A DNA stretch of 64,000 nt from Rothia santali (GTDB lineage Bacteria > Actinomycetota > Actinomycetes > Actinomycetales > Micrococcaceae): NCBI RefSeq assembly GCF_024199905.1, contig NZ_JANAFB010000001.1, forward strand, positions 124,001-188,000, read 5' to 3'. The notes below the pieces were generated by a model. The model was given only the letters and a program-made list of their open reading frames with translations, did no database searches and was not told where the DNA came from. Below, piece by piece: positions 16,176 to 24,274 of the stretch. Every line of letters starts with the position of its first letter. The stretch's first letter is position 1. The position numbers were made by a program, and so were the translations under genes.

Positions 16176-16544
16176 ATGCCTTGGTGGTTTTGGGTGCTCC
16201 TCTGGACGTGCCTCGTCGCGGTGTCCGCCGCGATCCTGCTCCTGCTCGCGTGGCGGACCGGGTCGCGGTTCTTTGCGACGCTGCGCGAAGTTGGAATACT
16301 GGGGGAGGACATGGGGGATCGTTGGGAGAAGGGCTCCCAGGAGATCGCTCAGACCATCCGCAGGGCCCCCGTGCCCGGAGTGCTCGTCCCGGTCCGCCAG
16401 GCCAGCGAGGAGTACGTCCGCGGTCGTTCGACTCGGCAGAAACGCAAGGTCGCCCAGCGCATCGCGCGCCGCGACCGCCTAGGACAACCCCAGCGAATCG
16501 GGGATCTGCGCTACGGCGCACGGAAAGGAAATGATGTTTGGTAG
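16176..16544 (+). CDS. Small membrane protein upstream of tatA
   Basis: A 122-residue protein with one N-terminal transmembrane helix (PWWFWVLLWTCLVAVSAAILLLLAW) and a charged, Arg-rich cytoplasmic tail. No function is recognised. A TATGAT -10 at 16163-16168 is seven bases from ATG 16176, which points to a leaderless mRNA starting at this codon; ATGs at 16164 and 16167 lie inside the -10. It overlaps tatA by 14 bases, so the two are coupled. Proteins of this kind between pafBC and tatA occur in related actinobacteria. Confidence 0.75.
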   Translation: MPWWFWVLLWTCLVAVSAAILLLLAWRTGSRFFATLREVGILGEDMGDRWEKGSQEIAQTIRRAPVPGVLVPVRQASEEYVRGRSTRQKRKVAQRIARRDRLGQPQRIGDLRYGARKGNDVW

Positions 16545-16821
16545 GCTCTTCGACAATCCGGTGATGCTGCTGATCCTCCTGGTGCTCATCCTGCTGCTCT
16601 TCGGGGCCCCCAAGCTGCCCGGCATGGCGCGCAGCCTGGGCCAGTCGATGCGCATCTTCAAGAGCGAGGTCAAGGAGATGAAGGACGAGAAGAAGCCCGC
16701 TCAGGGCTCCTCCACGGTGGTCGACGGCGAGGTCATCCAGAACGACGTACCGGATCAGGAAACGCGCGGCACCGACTCGGGCTCGAGCTCGGCCGGCCAG
16801 GGCACCGCCAACGACCGGTAG
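16531..16821 (+). CDS. tatA: Twin-arginine translocase subunit TatA
   Basis: A 96-residue Sec-independent translocase component. One transmembrane helix (VMLLILLVLILLLFG) is followed by the APKLPGMARSLGQSMRIFKSEVKEM amphipathic helix typical of TatA, then an acidic disordered tail. It assembles with TatC to export folded proteins with twin-arginine signals. An AAAGGA ribosome site precedes two adjacent ATGs (16531 and 16534); either could be used. Confidence 0.94.
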   Translation: MMFGRLFDNPVMLLILLVLILLLFGAPKLPGMARSLGQSMRIFKSEVKEMKDEKKPAQGSSTVVDGEVIQNDVPDQETRGTDSGSSSAGQGTANDR

Positions 16822-16841
16822 CCTTCACCGCGCCCAGGGGA

Positions 16842-16889
16842 GCGGAACCACGCCGGCCCACCACGGGCCGGCCCGGTTCCGCTTCCCTT
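16842..16889 (+). terminator. Two-part hairpin between tatA and tatC
   Basis: Stems GCGGAACC/GGTTCCGC (16842-16849 with 16875-16882) and GCCGGCCC/GGGCCGGC (16852-16859 with 16865-16872) nest in one long hairpin, followed by a pyrimidine run ending TTT. This could end or attenuate tatA transcripts before tatC. Confidence 0.65.
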
Positions 16890-16926
16890 TCTCCGTCCCG
16901 TCCGCCTCCACCAGAACGTAGGATCC

Positions 16927-17778
16927 ATGGCACCCATGAAGGGCCGGAAGGCCAATCCCCAGGCGCAGATGGCGCTCAAGGAGCATCTGCGGGAGTTCCG
17001 GAACCGGCTGCTGAAGTCGGCCATCGCCACGATCCTGTGCGCCGTCGCGGGATTCTTCCTGTACTACCCGATCATGGAGGCCATCACCGACCCGATCCAC
17101 CAGATCGCGCAGGAGCAGAACCGCAACGCCACCATCAATTTCTCCGGCGTCGCCTCCTCCTTCGACATCATGGTGCAGGTCTCGCTGTGCACCGGGCTCG
17201 TCATCGCCTCGCCCATCTGGCTCTACCAGCTCGGGGCGTTCATCATGCCGGCCCTGCACAAGAAGGAGCGGATGTACGCCTTCGGGTTCGTCGGGGCCGC
17301 CGTGCCGCTGTTCCTGCTCGGGCTGTGGATCGCCTGGATCTGCATGCCGACGGCCGTGTACACCCTCACGATGTTCACCCCGGCGGACCAGGCCAACTTC
17401 ATCGAGGCCAAGACGTACATCAACTTCGTGGTCAGGCTCCTGCTGTCCTTCGCGATCGCGTTCGTGATCCCCGTGGCGCTGGTGGCGCTGAACATGCTGG
17501 GGATCCTGCCGGGCCGGACCATCCTGAAGTCGTGGCGGTGGGTCGTGGTGCTCGTGGCCCTGCTGGCCGCGATCACGGCCCCGGGCACCGACGTGCTCAC
17601 GATGTTCTACCTCATGGCCCCGCTGCTGCTGCTGTTCTTCATTGCGATCGCCATCTGCCTGTGGAACGACAAGCGCCGGGAGAAGCGCAACGCCAAGCTC
17701 GCCGAGGGGGAGGGCGCCGGGGCCGACCAGGCGACGTCGGACTCCGAGCTCGAGAACCTGGGCCGGGACAAGTCCTAG
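16927..17778 (+). CDS. tatC: Twin-arginine translocase subunit TatC
   Basis: A 283-residue protein with six predicted transmembrane segments. The N-terminal MALKEHLREFRNRLLKS carries the conserved Glu and Arg that contact the twin-arginine signal. The C-terminal tail is charged. A TAGGAT -10-like hexamer (16919-16924) lies only two bases from ATG 16927, so ATG 16936 may be the actual start of a nearly leaderless transcript. In related genomes helY usually follows; here the molybdenum cofactor genes intervene. Confidence 0.93.
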   Translation: MAPMKGRKANPQAQMALKEHLREFRNRLLKSAIATILCAVAGFFLYYPIMEAITDPIHQIAQEQNRNATINFSGVASSFDIMVQVSLCTGLVIASPIWLYQLGAFIMPALHKKERMYAFGFVGAAVPLFLLGLWIAWICMPTAVYTLTMFTPADQANFIEAKTYINFVVRLLLSFAIAFVIPVALVALNMLGILPGRTILKSWRWVVVLVALLAAITAPGTDVLTMFYLMAPLLLLFFIAIAICLWNDKRREKRNAKLAEGEGAGADQATSDSELENLGRDKS

Positions 17779-17959
17779 CGCGGACGCTGGCGCCGGCGCG
17801 GTCGCGAGGGTCCGTGGCGTGGGCGGGGCCGGGACGGCGGGGCCGTTCGGGGCGCGGGCGGGGCCGCGGCGGCGGTGTGGGCGGAAGCGCCCGCACCACT
17901 CCGCGACCCACCGGCGAACCCCGCTTCACCTGGCCCGTCGCGCCCCGTACAGTGGATGC

Positions 17960-18445
17960 ATGACTTCTGACCGCCGCGTCGCGACCGTCGTGACCGTCTC
18001 GGACCGCTCGGCCGTGGGAGAGCGCCCGGACCGCTCGGGCCCGCTGGCGGCCTCGCTGCTGCACGAGGCCGGGTGGGCGGCCGACGTCGTCGTCGTGCCG
18101 GACGAGCGCGAGTCGATCGCCGAGGCCATCCGCACCGCCGCGCAGCGCGGGGACGGCCTGGTCGTGACCACGGGCGGCACCGGGCTCTCGCCCCGGGACG
18201 TCACCCCCGAGGCGACCGCGCCCCTGCTGACGCGCGAGCTGCCCGGGGTGGCCGAGCGCATCCGCGCCGTCGGCGTGGAGCAGCTGCCCCAGGCGATGCT
18301 CTCGCGGGGCCTGGCCGGAGTCGTGGGCCGGACCCTGGTGGTGAACCTCGCCGGATCCCCGGGCGCCGTGTCCGACGGCGTGCCGGTCCTCCTCGCGGTC
18401 GCGTCCCACGTGATCGACCAGCTCGACGGAGGTGACCACTCGTGA
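17960..18445 (+). CDS. mog: MogA/MoaB-family molybdopterin adenylyltransferase
   Basis: A 161-residue MPT-binding-fold protein with the VVTTGGTGLSPRDVTPEAT motif. MogA activates molybdopterin by adenylylation before MoeA inserts molybdate; MoaB homologues are similar in sequence, so the exact name is uncertain. TACAGT at 17948-17953 followed by six bases and the ATG indicates a leaderless mRNA. The stop overlaps the moaE start (GTGA). Confidence 0.88.
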   Translation: MTSDRRVATVVTVSDRSAVGERPDRSGPLAASLLHEAGWAADVVVVPDERESIAEAIRTAAQRGDGLVVTTGGTGLSPRDVTPEATAPLLTRELPGVAERIRAVGVEQLPQAMLSRGLAGVVGRTLVVNLAGSPGAVSDGVPVLLAVASHVIDQLDGGDHS

Positions 18446-18897
18446 TCGTCCTGACGCGGCTGACCCGCGATCCCCTGGACGTCGCCGCCCACCTGGAGGC
18501 CGTCGCCTCGCCTCGGGCGGGCGCCAGCGCGGTGTTCGTCGGCACGGTGCGGGACCACGACCCGGACGCCGCGGGCGCCGTCGTCACGCTCGAGTACTCG
18601 GCCCATCCCGACGCGGAGCGCATCCTGTCCGAGATCGCCGCGCGGGCCGAGTCCGCCCACGAGCAGGACGCCGCGGGGTTGCGCGTCGCGGTCTCGCACC
18701 GCCTCGGCGCCCTCGGCGTGGGCGAGGCCGCGATCGTCTGCGCGGTCTCCTCGGCCCACCGCGCCGATGCCTTCGAGGTGGCGCGCGACGTCGTCGAGCG
18801 GGTCAAGGCGGAGCTGCCGGTGTGGAAGCGCCAGCTGGAGGCCGACGGCACGGCCGGCTGGGTGGGCCTGGGCGACCTGGCGGAGGCGGGCCCGTGA
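18442..18897 (+). CDS. moaE: Molybdopterin synthase catalytic subunit MoaE
   Basis: A 151-residue large subunit that, with thiocarboxylated MoaD, inserts the dithiolene sulfurs into precursor Z. Conserved features are GASAVFVGTVRDHD near the N-terminus, EYSAHPDAE, and the active-site lysine region VKAELPVWKRQ. It is coupled to mog and to moaA by four-base GTGA overlaps. Confidence 0.94.
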   Translation: MIVLTRLTRDPLDVAAHLEAVASPRAGASAVFVGTVRDHDPDAAGAVVTLEYSAHPDAERILSEIAARAESAHEQDAAGLRVAVSHRLGALGVGEAAIVCAVSSAHRADAFEVARDVVERVKAELPVWKRQLEADGTAGWVGLGDLAEAGP

Positions 18898-19979
18898 ACG
18901 CCCCCGTCTCCCTCGGCATGCCCACGATCGCCAGGCCCCCCGCGGACCCCCTGGCGGGCCGGCCCGCGGGCGAGGACGTCTGGGACGGCCCCCTCGTCGA
19001 CCGCTTCGGCCGAGTGCACCGCGACCTGCGGATCTCCCTGACGGACAAGTGCAATCTGCGCTGCACCTACTGCATGCCCGCCGAGGGCGTGCAGTGGCTG
19101 GACAAGGAGAGCCTGCTGACCACGGATGAGATCGAGCGCGTGGCCTCCGTCCTGGCGCGCCTCGGCATCCGCGAGGTGCGCCTCACCGGCGGCGAGCCGC
19201 TGCTGCGCCGCGACCTCGTGGACGTCGTGGCCCGGCTGACGCGGCTGCGGGGGCCCGACGGTCCGCTCGAGGTCTCCATGACCACCAACGCGATCCGGCT
19301 CGAGCGGGTCATGGGACCGCTGGTCGAGGCCGGGCTGGCGCGCCTGAACATCAGCCTGGACACCGCGGACCCGGAGCGCTTCGGGAGGCTGACGCGCCGC
19401 GAGCGCTTCGAGGACGTCGTGCGCGGCGTCGAGGCCGCCCGCGACTCGGGGCTGCGCCCGCTCAAGCTCAACGCCGTGGCCATGCGGGGCGTGAACGACG
19501 ACGAGTTCTGCGACCTGCTGCGCTTCGCCGCCCGCCACGAGGCCGAGCTGCGCTTCATCGAGCAGATGCCCCTGGACGCGGGGCACACGTGGTCGCGGCA
19601 CACCATGGTCCCGGGCGAGGAGATCCTGGAGAAGCTGGGGGCGGAGTTCGCCCTGGAGCCGACCGGCGAGCGCGGGGCCAGTCCCGCCGAGGTCTTCACG
19701 GTCGACGGCGGCCCGACCACGGTGGGCGTCATCGCCTCCGTCACCGCGCCGTTCTGCGGGGCGTGCGACCGCGTGCGCCTGACCGCCGACGGCCAGCTGC
19801 GGAACTGCCTCTTCGCCCGGGAGGAGTCGGACCTGCTGAGCCTGCTGCGGGCGGGCTGCACGGACGAGGCGATCGCCGCGATGCTGCGCACGTGCATCGA
19901 GGGCAAGCGCGCGGGCCACGGGATCGACGAGCCGGGCTTCCTCCAGCCGGACCGGCCGATGTCCGCGATCGGCGGCTGA
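18894..19979 (+). CDS. moaA: GTP 3',8-cyclase MoaA
   Basis: A 361-residue radical-SAM enzyme that converts GTP to the first cyclic intermediate of molybdenum cofactor synthesis together with MoaC. The N-terminal cluster motif is CNLRCTYC (about residues 51-58); the second [4Fe-4S] cluster is formed by Cys residues in FCGACDRVRL and LRNCLF. The protein ends in SAIGG, where the conserved C-terminal GG is required for activity in characterised MoaA. GTG 18894 overlaps the moaE stop. Confidence 0.95.
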   Translation: MNAPVSLGMPTIARPPADPLAGRPAGEDVWDGPLVDRFGRVHRDLRISLTDKCNLRCTYCMPAEGVQWLDKESLLTTDEIERVASVLARLGIREVRLTGGEPLLRRDLVDVVARLTRLRGPDGPLEVSMTTNAIRLERVMGPLVEAGLARLNISLDTADPERFGRLTRRERFEDVVRGVEAARDSGLRPLKLNAVAMRGVNDDEFCDLLRFAARHEAELRFIEQMPLDAGHTWSRHTMVPGEEILEKLGAEFALEPTGERGASPAEVFTVDGGPTTVGVIASVTAPFCGACDRVRLTADGQLRNCLFAREESDLLSLLRAGCTDEAIAAMLRTCIEGKRAGHGIDEPGFLQPDRPMSAIGG

Positions 19980-20027
19980 ACCGGAGCTCGTCGCCGCGCC
20001 ACGGGGCGTGCCGGGTGACCCGGCCGC

Positions 20028-20267
20028 CTACCCGCCGGCGAAGGGCGGGAGCACGTCCACCGTCGCGGCGTCGGGGACCCGCGCGTCGTCGGCGTCCAGG
20101 CGCACGCCGTCGGCCAGCAGGGAGCAGCGGCCGAGCACGCGCGCGAACTCCGGCCCGTGCTGCGAGATCAGGGCCTCCCGAAGCTCGGCCACGTCCAGCG
20201 GGCCGCTCAGGACGGACTCGTCGTGGCCGGCGGCGTCCGCCGCGCCGGCGAAGTAGCGGATCCTCAT
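20028..20267 (-). CDS. moaD: Molybdopterin synthase sulfur carrier MoaD
   Basis: A 79-residue ubiquitin-fold protein ending in PPFAGG. The terminal Gly-Gly is adenylated by MoeB and thiocarboxylated to donate sulfur in molybdopterin synthase. It is the last gene of the minus-strand cofactor operon; its ATG overlaps the DUF6457 stop (ATGA). It converges with moaA across 48 bases in which no strong terminator is seen. Confidence 0.93.
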   Translation of the reverse strand: MRIRYFAGAADAAGHDESVLSGPLDVAELREALISQHGPEFARVLGRCSLLADGVRLDADDARVPDAATVDVLPPFAGG

Positions 20268-20617
20268 CGGGCGGCCTCCCCGTCGTGGCCGTCCCCGTCG
20301 GCCGAGGATGCGTCCGTCGTGACGTTCCGGGCCGGGGTGCCCTCGGCCGCGGCGTCGTCGGCCTCGGGGTGGGCCGCGCGCCACGCCTCGACCCGCGCGG
20401 TCACGGTGGCCGCGGCGGTCTCGGGGTCGGCCCCGGCCTGCACGGCCAGCCCGATGAGGTAGGTGGTCACCGGCCCCGCCGGACGGGTGACGGTGTGGGC
20501 GACGTCGCGGGTCAGGTCGAGGAGCATCCGCGTGGGCACGTCCGCGGGGTCGACGCCGAGTACGGGGGCGACGTCGGCGACCCATTCGGGCAGCTCTGGG
20601 GGCGGGGTGCGGGACAT
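20264..20617 (-). CDS. DUF6457 domain, probably a C-terminal extension of MobA
   Basis: About 117 residues (MSRTPPPELPEWVADVAPVLG...) of a helical DUF6457-type domain of unknown function, with an acidic low-complexity tail. A good AAGGAGGAG ribosome site precedes ATG 20617, so it can be made alone. However, the frame that encodes the C-terminal half of MobA runs into this domain without a stop, so in an intact gene it could be a MobA-DUF6457 fusion. Domains of this type do occur next to or fused to MobA-like transferases in actinobacteria. Confidence 0.65.
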   Translation of the reverse strand: MSRTPPPELPEWVADVAPVLGVDPADVPTRMLLDLTRDVAHTVTRPAGPVTTYLIGLAVQAGADPETAAATVTARVEAWRAAHPEADDAAAEGTPARNVTTDASSADGDGHDGEAAR

Positions 20618-21357
20618 GGGCTGCTCCTCCTTCGCTCCGGGGGACGACGCGGGCGCGCCGGCGACCCCGAGGTAGTCCCTCACATCCTCCCAGGTATCCA
20701 GGTCCGCCGCATCCCCGTGCGCGTCGCGGACCCGGCGCAGCCGCAGCGGCCCGACGACGCGGCGCAGCGGGGCCCCGTGGGCGTCGCCGAGGTCCGCGAG
20801 CGCCTCCCGGAGGGGCCGGACCCGGTACAGGCCGGCCAGCCACTGGTCCCGCCCGCCGGCGTCGCGGACGATCGCACCGTCCTCGCCGTCCCCAGCGGGC
20901 GGGCCGCGAGCTCGGCGCGCACGGTCGCGACCAGCCCCGCCGCCCGGGGCAGGTCGCACGCGAGGAGCCAGACCAGCTCGGCCCCGTCCACCGCGCGCAG
21001 CCCGGCCGCCAGCGCGGCGGCGGGTCCACCGAACGGGGGGTCCTCGCGCGTGAGCTCCACGCCGGGGCGGCGCAGGTGCTCTGGACCCACCAGCACCAGC
21101 GGGGAGACCCCGCGCAGCGCGGCCAGGGCGTGGTCGACGAGGGGCGTGCCGTCCACGCTCAGCGAGGCCTTCTCCGCCCCGCCCAGCCGGGAGGACCGGC
21201 CGCCCGCGACGACGATGCCCGCCACCGCGCGCCGCCCCCCACCGGCGTCGTCGGCCGGGTCATGAGAGGCCGCGCCGACCGGGCCGATCCCAGCGCACGG
21301 AACGCCGGCCGGGGCGTCGTCGCCCGGCGAGCCGGCGCCGGGAGCGCCGGGCCTCAC
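20618..21357 (-). pseudogene. mobA: Frameshifted molybdenum cofactor guanylyltransferase MobA
   Basis: The N-terminal half is a clear NTP-transferase: VAGIVVAGGRSSRLGG with AEKAS-VDGTPLVDHAL, then PPFGGPAAALAAGL and LLACDLPRA. After about residue 155 the frame yields Arg/Ser-rich junk and stops at 20680. The expected C-terminal sequence (QWLAGLYRVRPLREALADLG, then LDTWEDVRDYLGVAG) is in another frame. Adding one base to the four-base C/G run at 20890-20893 restores a continuous protein. The GTG start at 21357 overlaps the moaC stop (GTGA). MobA adds GMP to form the bis-MGD cofactor used by the oxidoreductase at 25320. Sequencing error and true mutation cannot be separated here. Confidence 0.8.
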
Positions 21358-21827
21358 GGGCGGTGCCAGTCGCCGCTCTTGCCGCCCGTCTTGGCGATCA
21401 GCTCGATGCGCTCGACGGCGACGGACTTGTCGAGCCCCTTGAGCATGTCCACGACCGTGAGGGCCGCGACGGACACCGCGGTGAACGCCTCCATCTCCAC
21501 GCCCGTGCGGTCGGCGGTGCGGACGGTGGCCGAGATCTCGACGCCGTCGTCCTCCACGGCGAGGTCCACCACGGCCCCGTGCACGCCGATGACGTGGGCC
21601 AGGGGCAGCAGCTCCGGGGTCTTCTTGGCGGCCTGGATGCCGGCGATGCGCGCCACGGCGAGCACGTCGCCCTTGGGGACGGAGCCGTCGCGCAGGGCGG
21701 CGACCACCGCGGGGGCGCAGGCCACCCGGCCGCGCACGGTCGCGGAGCGGACGGTGGGGACCTTCTCGGTCACGTCCACCATCCGGGCGTGCCCGGAGGC
21801 GTCGAGGTGGGTGAACGGCTGACTCAT
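21354..21827 (-). CDS. moaC: Cyclic pyranopterin monophosphate synthase MoaC
   Basis: A 157-residue enzyme that completes conversion of the MoaA product to cPMP. Conserved stretches include DASGHARMVDVTEK, KGDVLAVARIAGIQAAKKT-PELLPLAH and the GVEMEAFTAVSVAALTVVDM core, ending KTGGKSGDW with the catalytic lysines. Overlaps of ATGA with moeA upstream and GTGA with mobA downstream indicate tight coupling. Confidence 0.96.
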   Translation of the reverse strand: MSQPFTHLDASGHARMVDVTEKVPTVRSATVRGRVACAPAVVAALRDGSVPKGDVLAVARIAGIQAAKKTPELLPLAHVIGVHGAVVDLAVEDDGVEISATVRTADRTGVEMEAFTAVSVAALTVVDMLKGLDKSVAVERIELIAKTGGKSGDWHRP

Positions 21828-23029
21828 GCGAGCATCATGACGAGGATCTCGTCTCCTTCCATGACCCGCTCTACGGAGGCGGGGACGATTGCGAGGGCCT
21901 CGGCGGCGGCCAGCGAGGCGACCAGGTGCGAGCCGGAGCCGCCGGCGGTCGCCGGGGCCACGCCGTCGGGCCCGTCGAGGACGACCGGGAGCACCTGGGC
22001 CCGGCCCGCCGGGCAGCGCCACGGGGCGGTGGCCCGGCGGAGCTCCTCCCGGCGGAAGGGGTCGGCGCGCCCGGCCAGCCGGAGCAGCGCGGGCCGCACG
22101 AAGACCTCGAAGGACGTGGCCACCGCCACCGGGTTGCCGGGCAGGGCGAAGATCGGCGCGCCGTCGGCCCGCGTCCCGAACCCCTGCGGCTTGCCGGGCT
22201 GGATGCCGATGCGGTCGAAGGCGACGCCGCGCGGGGCCAGGGCCTCCTTGACGACGTCGTAGGCGCCCACGCTGGCGCCCCCGGTCAGGATGACCGCGTC
22301 GGCCTCGGCCGCGTCGACCAGGCGGGCCAGGCGCTCACCCTCGTCGTCGCGCACCCGGTCCACGGAGGCGAGGTCCAGGCCGGAGGCCCGCAGGGCGGCG
22401 GCGAGCAGCACCGAGTTCGACTCGGGGATCTGGCCGCGCCGCGGCGTGCCGGCCGGGTCGATGAGCTCCGTGCCGGTGGAGATCACGGCCACGCGCGGGC
22501 GCCGGTGCACCGTCACCTCCGCGTGCCCGGCGGCGGCCGCGGCGGCCAGCTGCCAGGGTCCCAGCACGACGCCGGCGCTCAGGCTCACGGACCCCGCGGC
22601 GAGGTCCTCGCCCCGGCGTCGCACGTGCGCGCCGGGGGCCGGGGCGGCGGTCACCTCGATCCAGCCGGGGACGCCGCGCGCGTCGGCGGGCCCGGCCACC
22701 GTGGCCTCCAGGGGCACGACGGCGTCCGCGGCGGTGGGCACGGGCGCTCCCGTCATGATGCGGGCCGCCTCCCCGGCGCCGAGCTCGGGGTCCTCCGCGC
22801 TGCCGGCCGCCACGTCGGCCACCACCGCGAGACGCGCGCCCTCGGGGGCCTCGGCCCGGCGCACGGCGTAGCCGTCCATCGCCGAGTTGTCGAAGAGGGG
22901 CACCGGCCAGCGGGTGACGACGTCGGAGGCGAGCACGCAGCCGCCGGCCAGTGACAGCGGCACCGTCGCGGCCGGCAGGGGGCGTGCCGCGGTGAGGAGC
23001 CGCTCGCGGTGCTCCTCCCAGGGGATCAC
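21824..23029 (-). CDS. moeA: Molybdopterin molybdenumtransferase MoeA
   Basis: A 401-residue enzyme that inserts molybdate into adenylylated molybdopterin. Characteristic segments are DNSAMDGYAVR (about residues 44-54), MTGAPVPTAADAVVP, the MPT-binding STGTEL and TGGASVGAYDVVK, and LPGNPVAVATSFEVF. GTG 23029 overlaps the TGA that would end moeB in its correct frame, supporting this start. As sequenced, the moeB frame runs straight into this gene, so automated callers may report a MoeB-MoeA fusion. Confidence 0.92.
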   Translation of the reverse strand: MIPWEEHRERLLTAARPLPAATVPLSLAGGCVLASDVVTRWPVPLFDNSAMDGYAVRRAEAPEGARLAVVADVAAGSAEDPELGAGEAARIMTGAPVPTAADAVVPLEATVAGPADARGVPGWIEVTAAPAPGAHVRRRGEDLAAGSVSLSAGVVLGPWQLAAAAAAGHAEVTVHRRPRVAVISTGTELIDPAGTPRRGQIPESNSVLLAAALRASGLDLASVDRVRDDEGERLARLVDAAEADAVILTGGASVGAYDVVKEALAPRGVAFDRIGIQPGKPQGFGTRADGAPIFALPGNPVAVATSFEVFVRPALLRLAGRADPFRREELRRATAPWRCPAGRAQVLPVVLDGPDGVAPATAGGSGSHLVASLAAAEALAIVPASVERVMEGDEILVMMLA

Positions 23030-24196
23030 GCCGTCCCTCCCGCGCCGTGGGCCGCCGCGTCGCGGGTCCCCGTACTGTGGGCTCCCGCGCCGTGGGCCCC
23101 CGTGTCGTGGGTCGTAGTGTCGCGGGCCGCCGGACCGTGGTCGGCGTAGCCGCCGGTGAGGACCCGGACGTCGGCGCCCGGGCGGGCGGCGGCCAGCGCG
23201 TGGGCCGCGGCGCGGCCCGGGGCCCTGGTGGCAGTACACGACGACCGGGCCGTCCGCGCCCAGGCCGTCCAGCACCGCGGCCGGATCCGCCAGCAGCTCG
23301 GGCAGGGGCCGCAGCACCGCCTGCGGGAGGGCGCCCCGGGCCGTCTCGGCGGGGGATCGGACGTCCAGGAGCGTCGCGCCGAGCGCGAGCGCCTCGGCGA
23401 GCGGCACGGTCGGCACGCGGCCGGGGCCGGCGTCGGGCGCCAGAGGGACCTCGCGCGTCGTGGCGGCGAGCGCGTCGATCACCAGCATGCGTCCCAGCAG
23501 GGGGCGCCCGACGCCGCAGATCAGCTTGACGGCCTCCATGGCCAGGATCGATCCCAGCTGGCCGCAGGCCGCGCCCACCACGCCGGCCTCGGCGCAGGAG
23601 GGCACCTCCCCGGGGGCGGGCGGCTCCGGGAAGACGTCGCGCAGGGTCACGCCCACACCGGCGGTGGGACGGGACCAGAAGACGGTGGCCTGGGCGTCGA
23701 AGCGCAGCACGGACCCCCACACCAGCGGAACCCCGAGGGCCGCGCACGCGTCGGCGGCCGCGTAGCGCGTCTCGAAGGTGTCCGTGCCGTCCACGACCAG
23801 GTCGTAGCCGGACAGCACCTCGGCCGCGTCGGCACCGGTGAGCCGTTCCCGGTGCTGCACCACGCGGGTGCGCGGCGAGAGCGCGGCGATCCGCTCCGCG
23901 GCCACCTCGGCCTTGGACCGGCCCACGTCCCCGACGCCGAAGAGCACCTGGCGCTGCAGGTTGCTGGCCTCGACCGTGTCGAAGTCGATGACCCCCAGGG
24001 TGCCCACCCCCGCCGAGGCCAGGTACTGCAGCACCGGCGAGCCGAGCCCGCCGGCGCCGAGCACGGCGACGCGCGCGTTGAGGAGCCGGCGCTGGCCCAC
24101 CTCGCCCACCTCGGGCAGGCGCAGCTGCCGGCGGGCGCGCTCCGCCTCGTCGTGCGGCAGGCGCGCCACGGGGGCCACGAGCGGGGGGAAGGGCAT
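23026..24196 (-). pseudogene. moeB: Frameshifted MoeB-rhodanese adenylyltransferase
   Basis: The ThiF/MoeB domain is intact in residues 1-250: nucleotide-binding VLGAGGLGSPVLQYLASAG, DFDTVEASNLQRQ and CAEAGVVG. A C-terminal rhodanese domain follows, with active-site VVVYCHQG. Directly after it the frame turns into Arg/Pro-rich sequence. Removing one base from the CCCGGGG run at about 23216-23222 restores AHALAAARPGADVRVLTGGY, a normal rhodanese ending, and a stop at 23026-23028 overlapping moeA. The protein adenylates and sulfurates MoaD. TACCAT (24204-24209) seven bases from ATG 24196 suggests a leaderless start. Confidence 0.8.
23042..23131 (-). repeat. Six 15-bp imperfect tandem repeats in the moeB tail
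   Basis: Six consecutive 15-base units run from 23042 to 23131, each with a core close to GTCGTGGGCC. In the restored moeB frame they encode pentapeptides of the form x-x-His/Arg-Asp/Gly/Ser-Thr/Ala. The period of five codons keeps the frame, so copy number could change without disrupting the protein. Confidence 0.75.
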
Positions 24197-24274
24197 GGTC
24201 GCCATGGTATCCGGCCGCACGGGGCGGGAGGAAGACCACGCCGATCCCGCCGCACCCGCGTAGTGTGGGGACCC

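Noticed and set aside
23042-23131. 15-bp repeats as a small CRISPR array.
   Set aside because: The units are contiguous with no spacers and lie in coding sequence; no cas genes are present.
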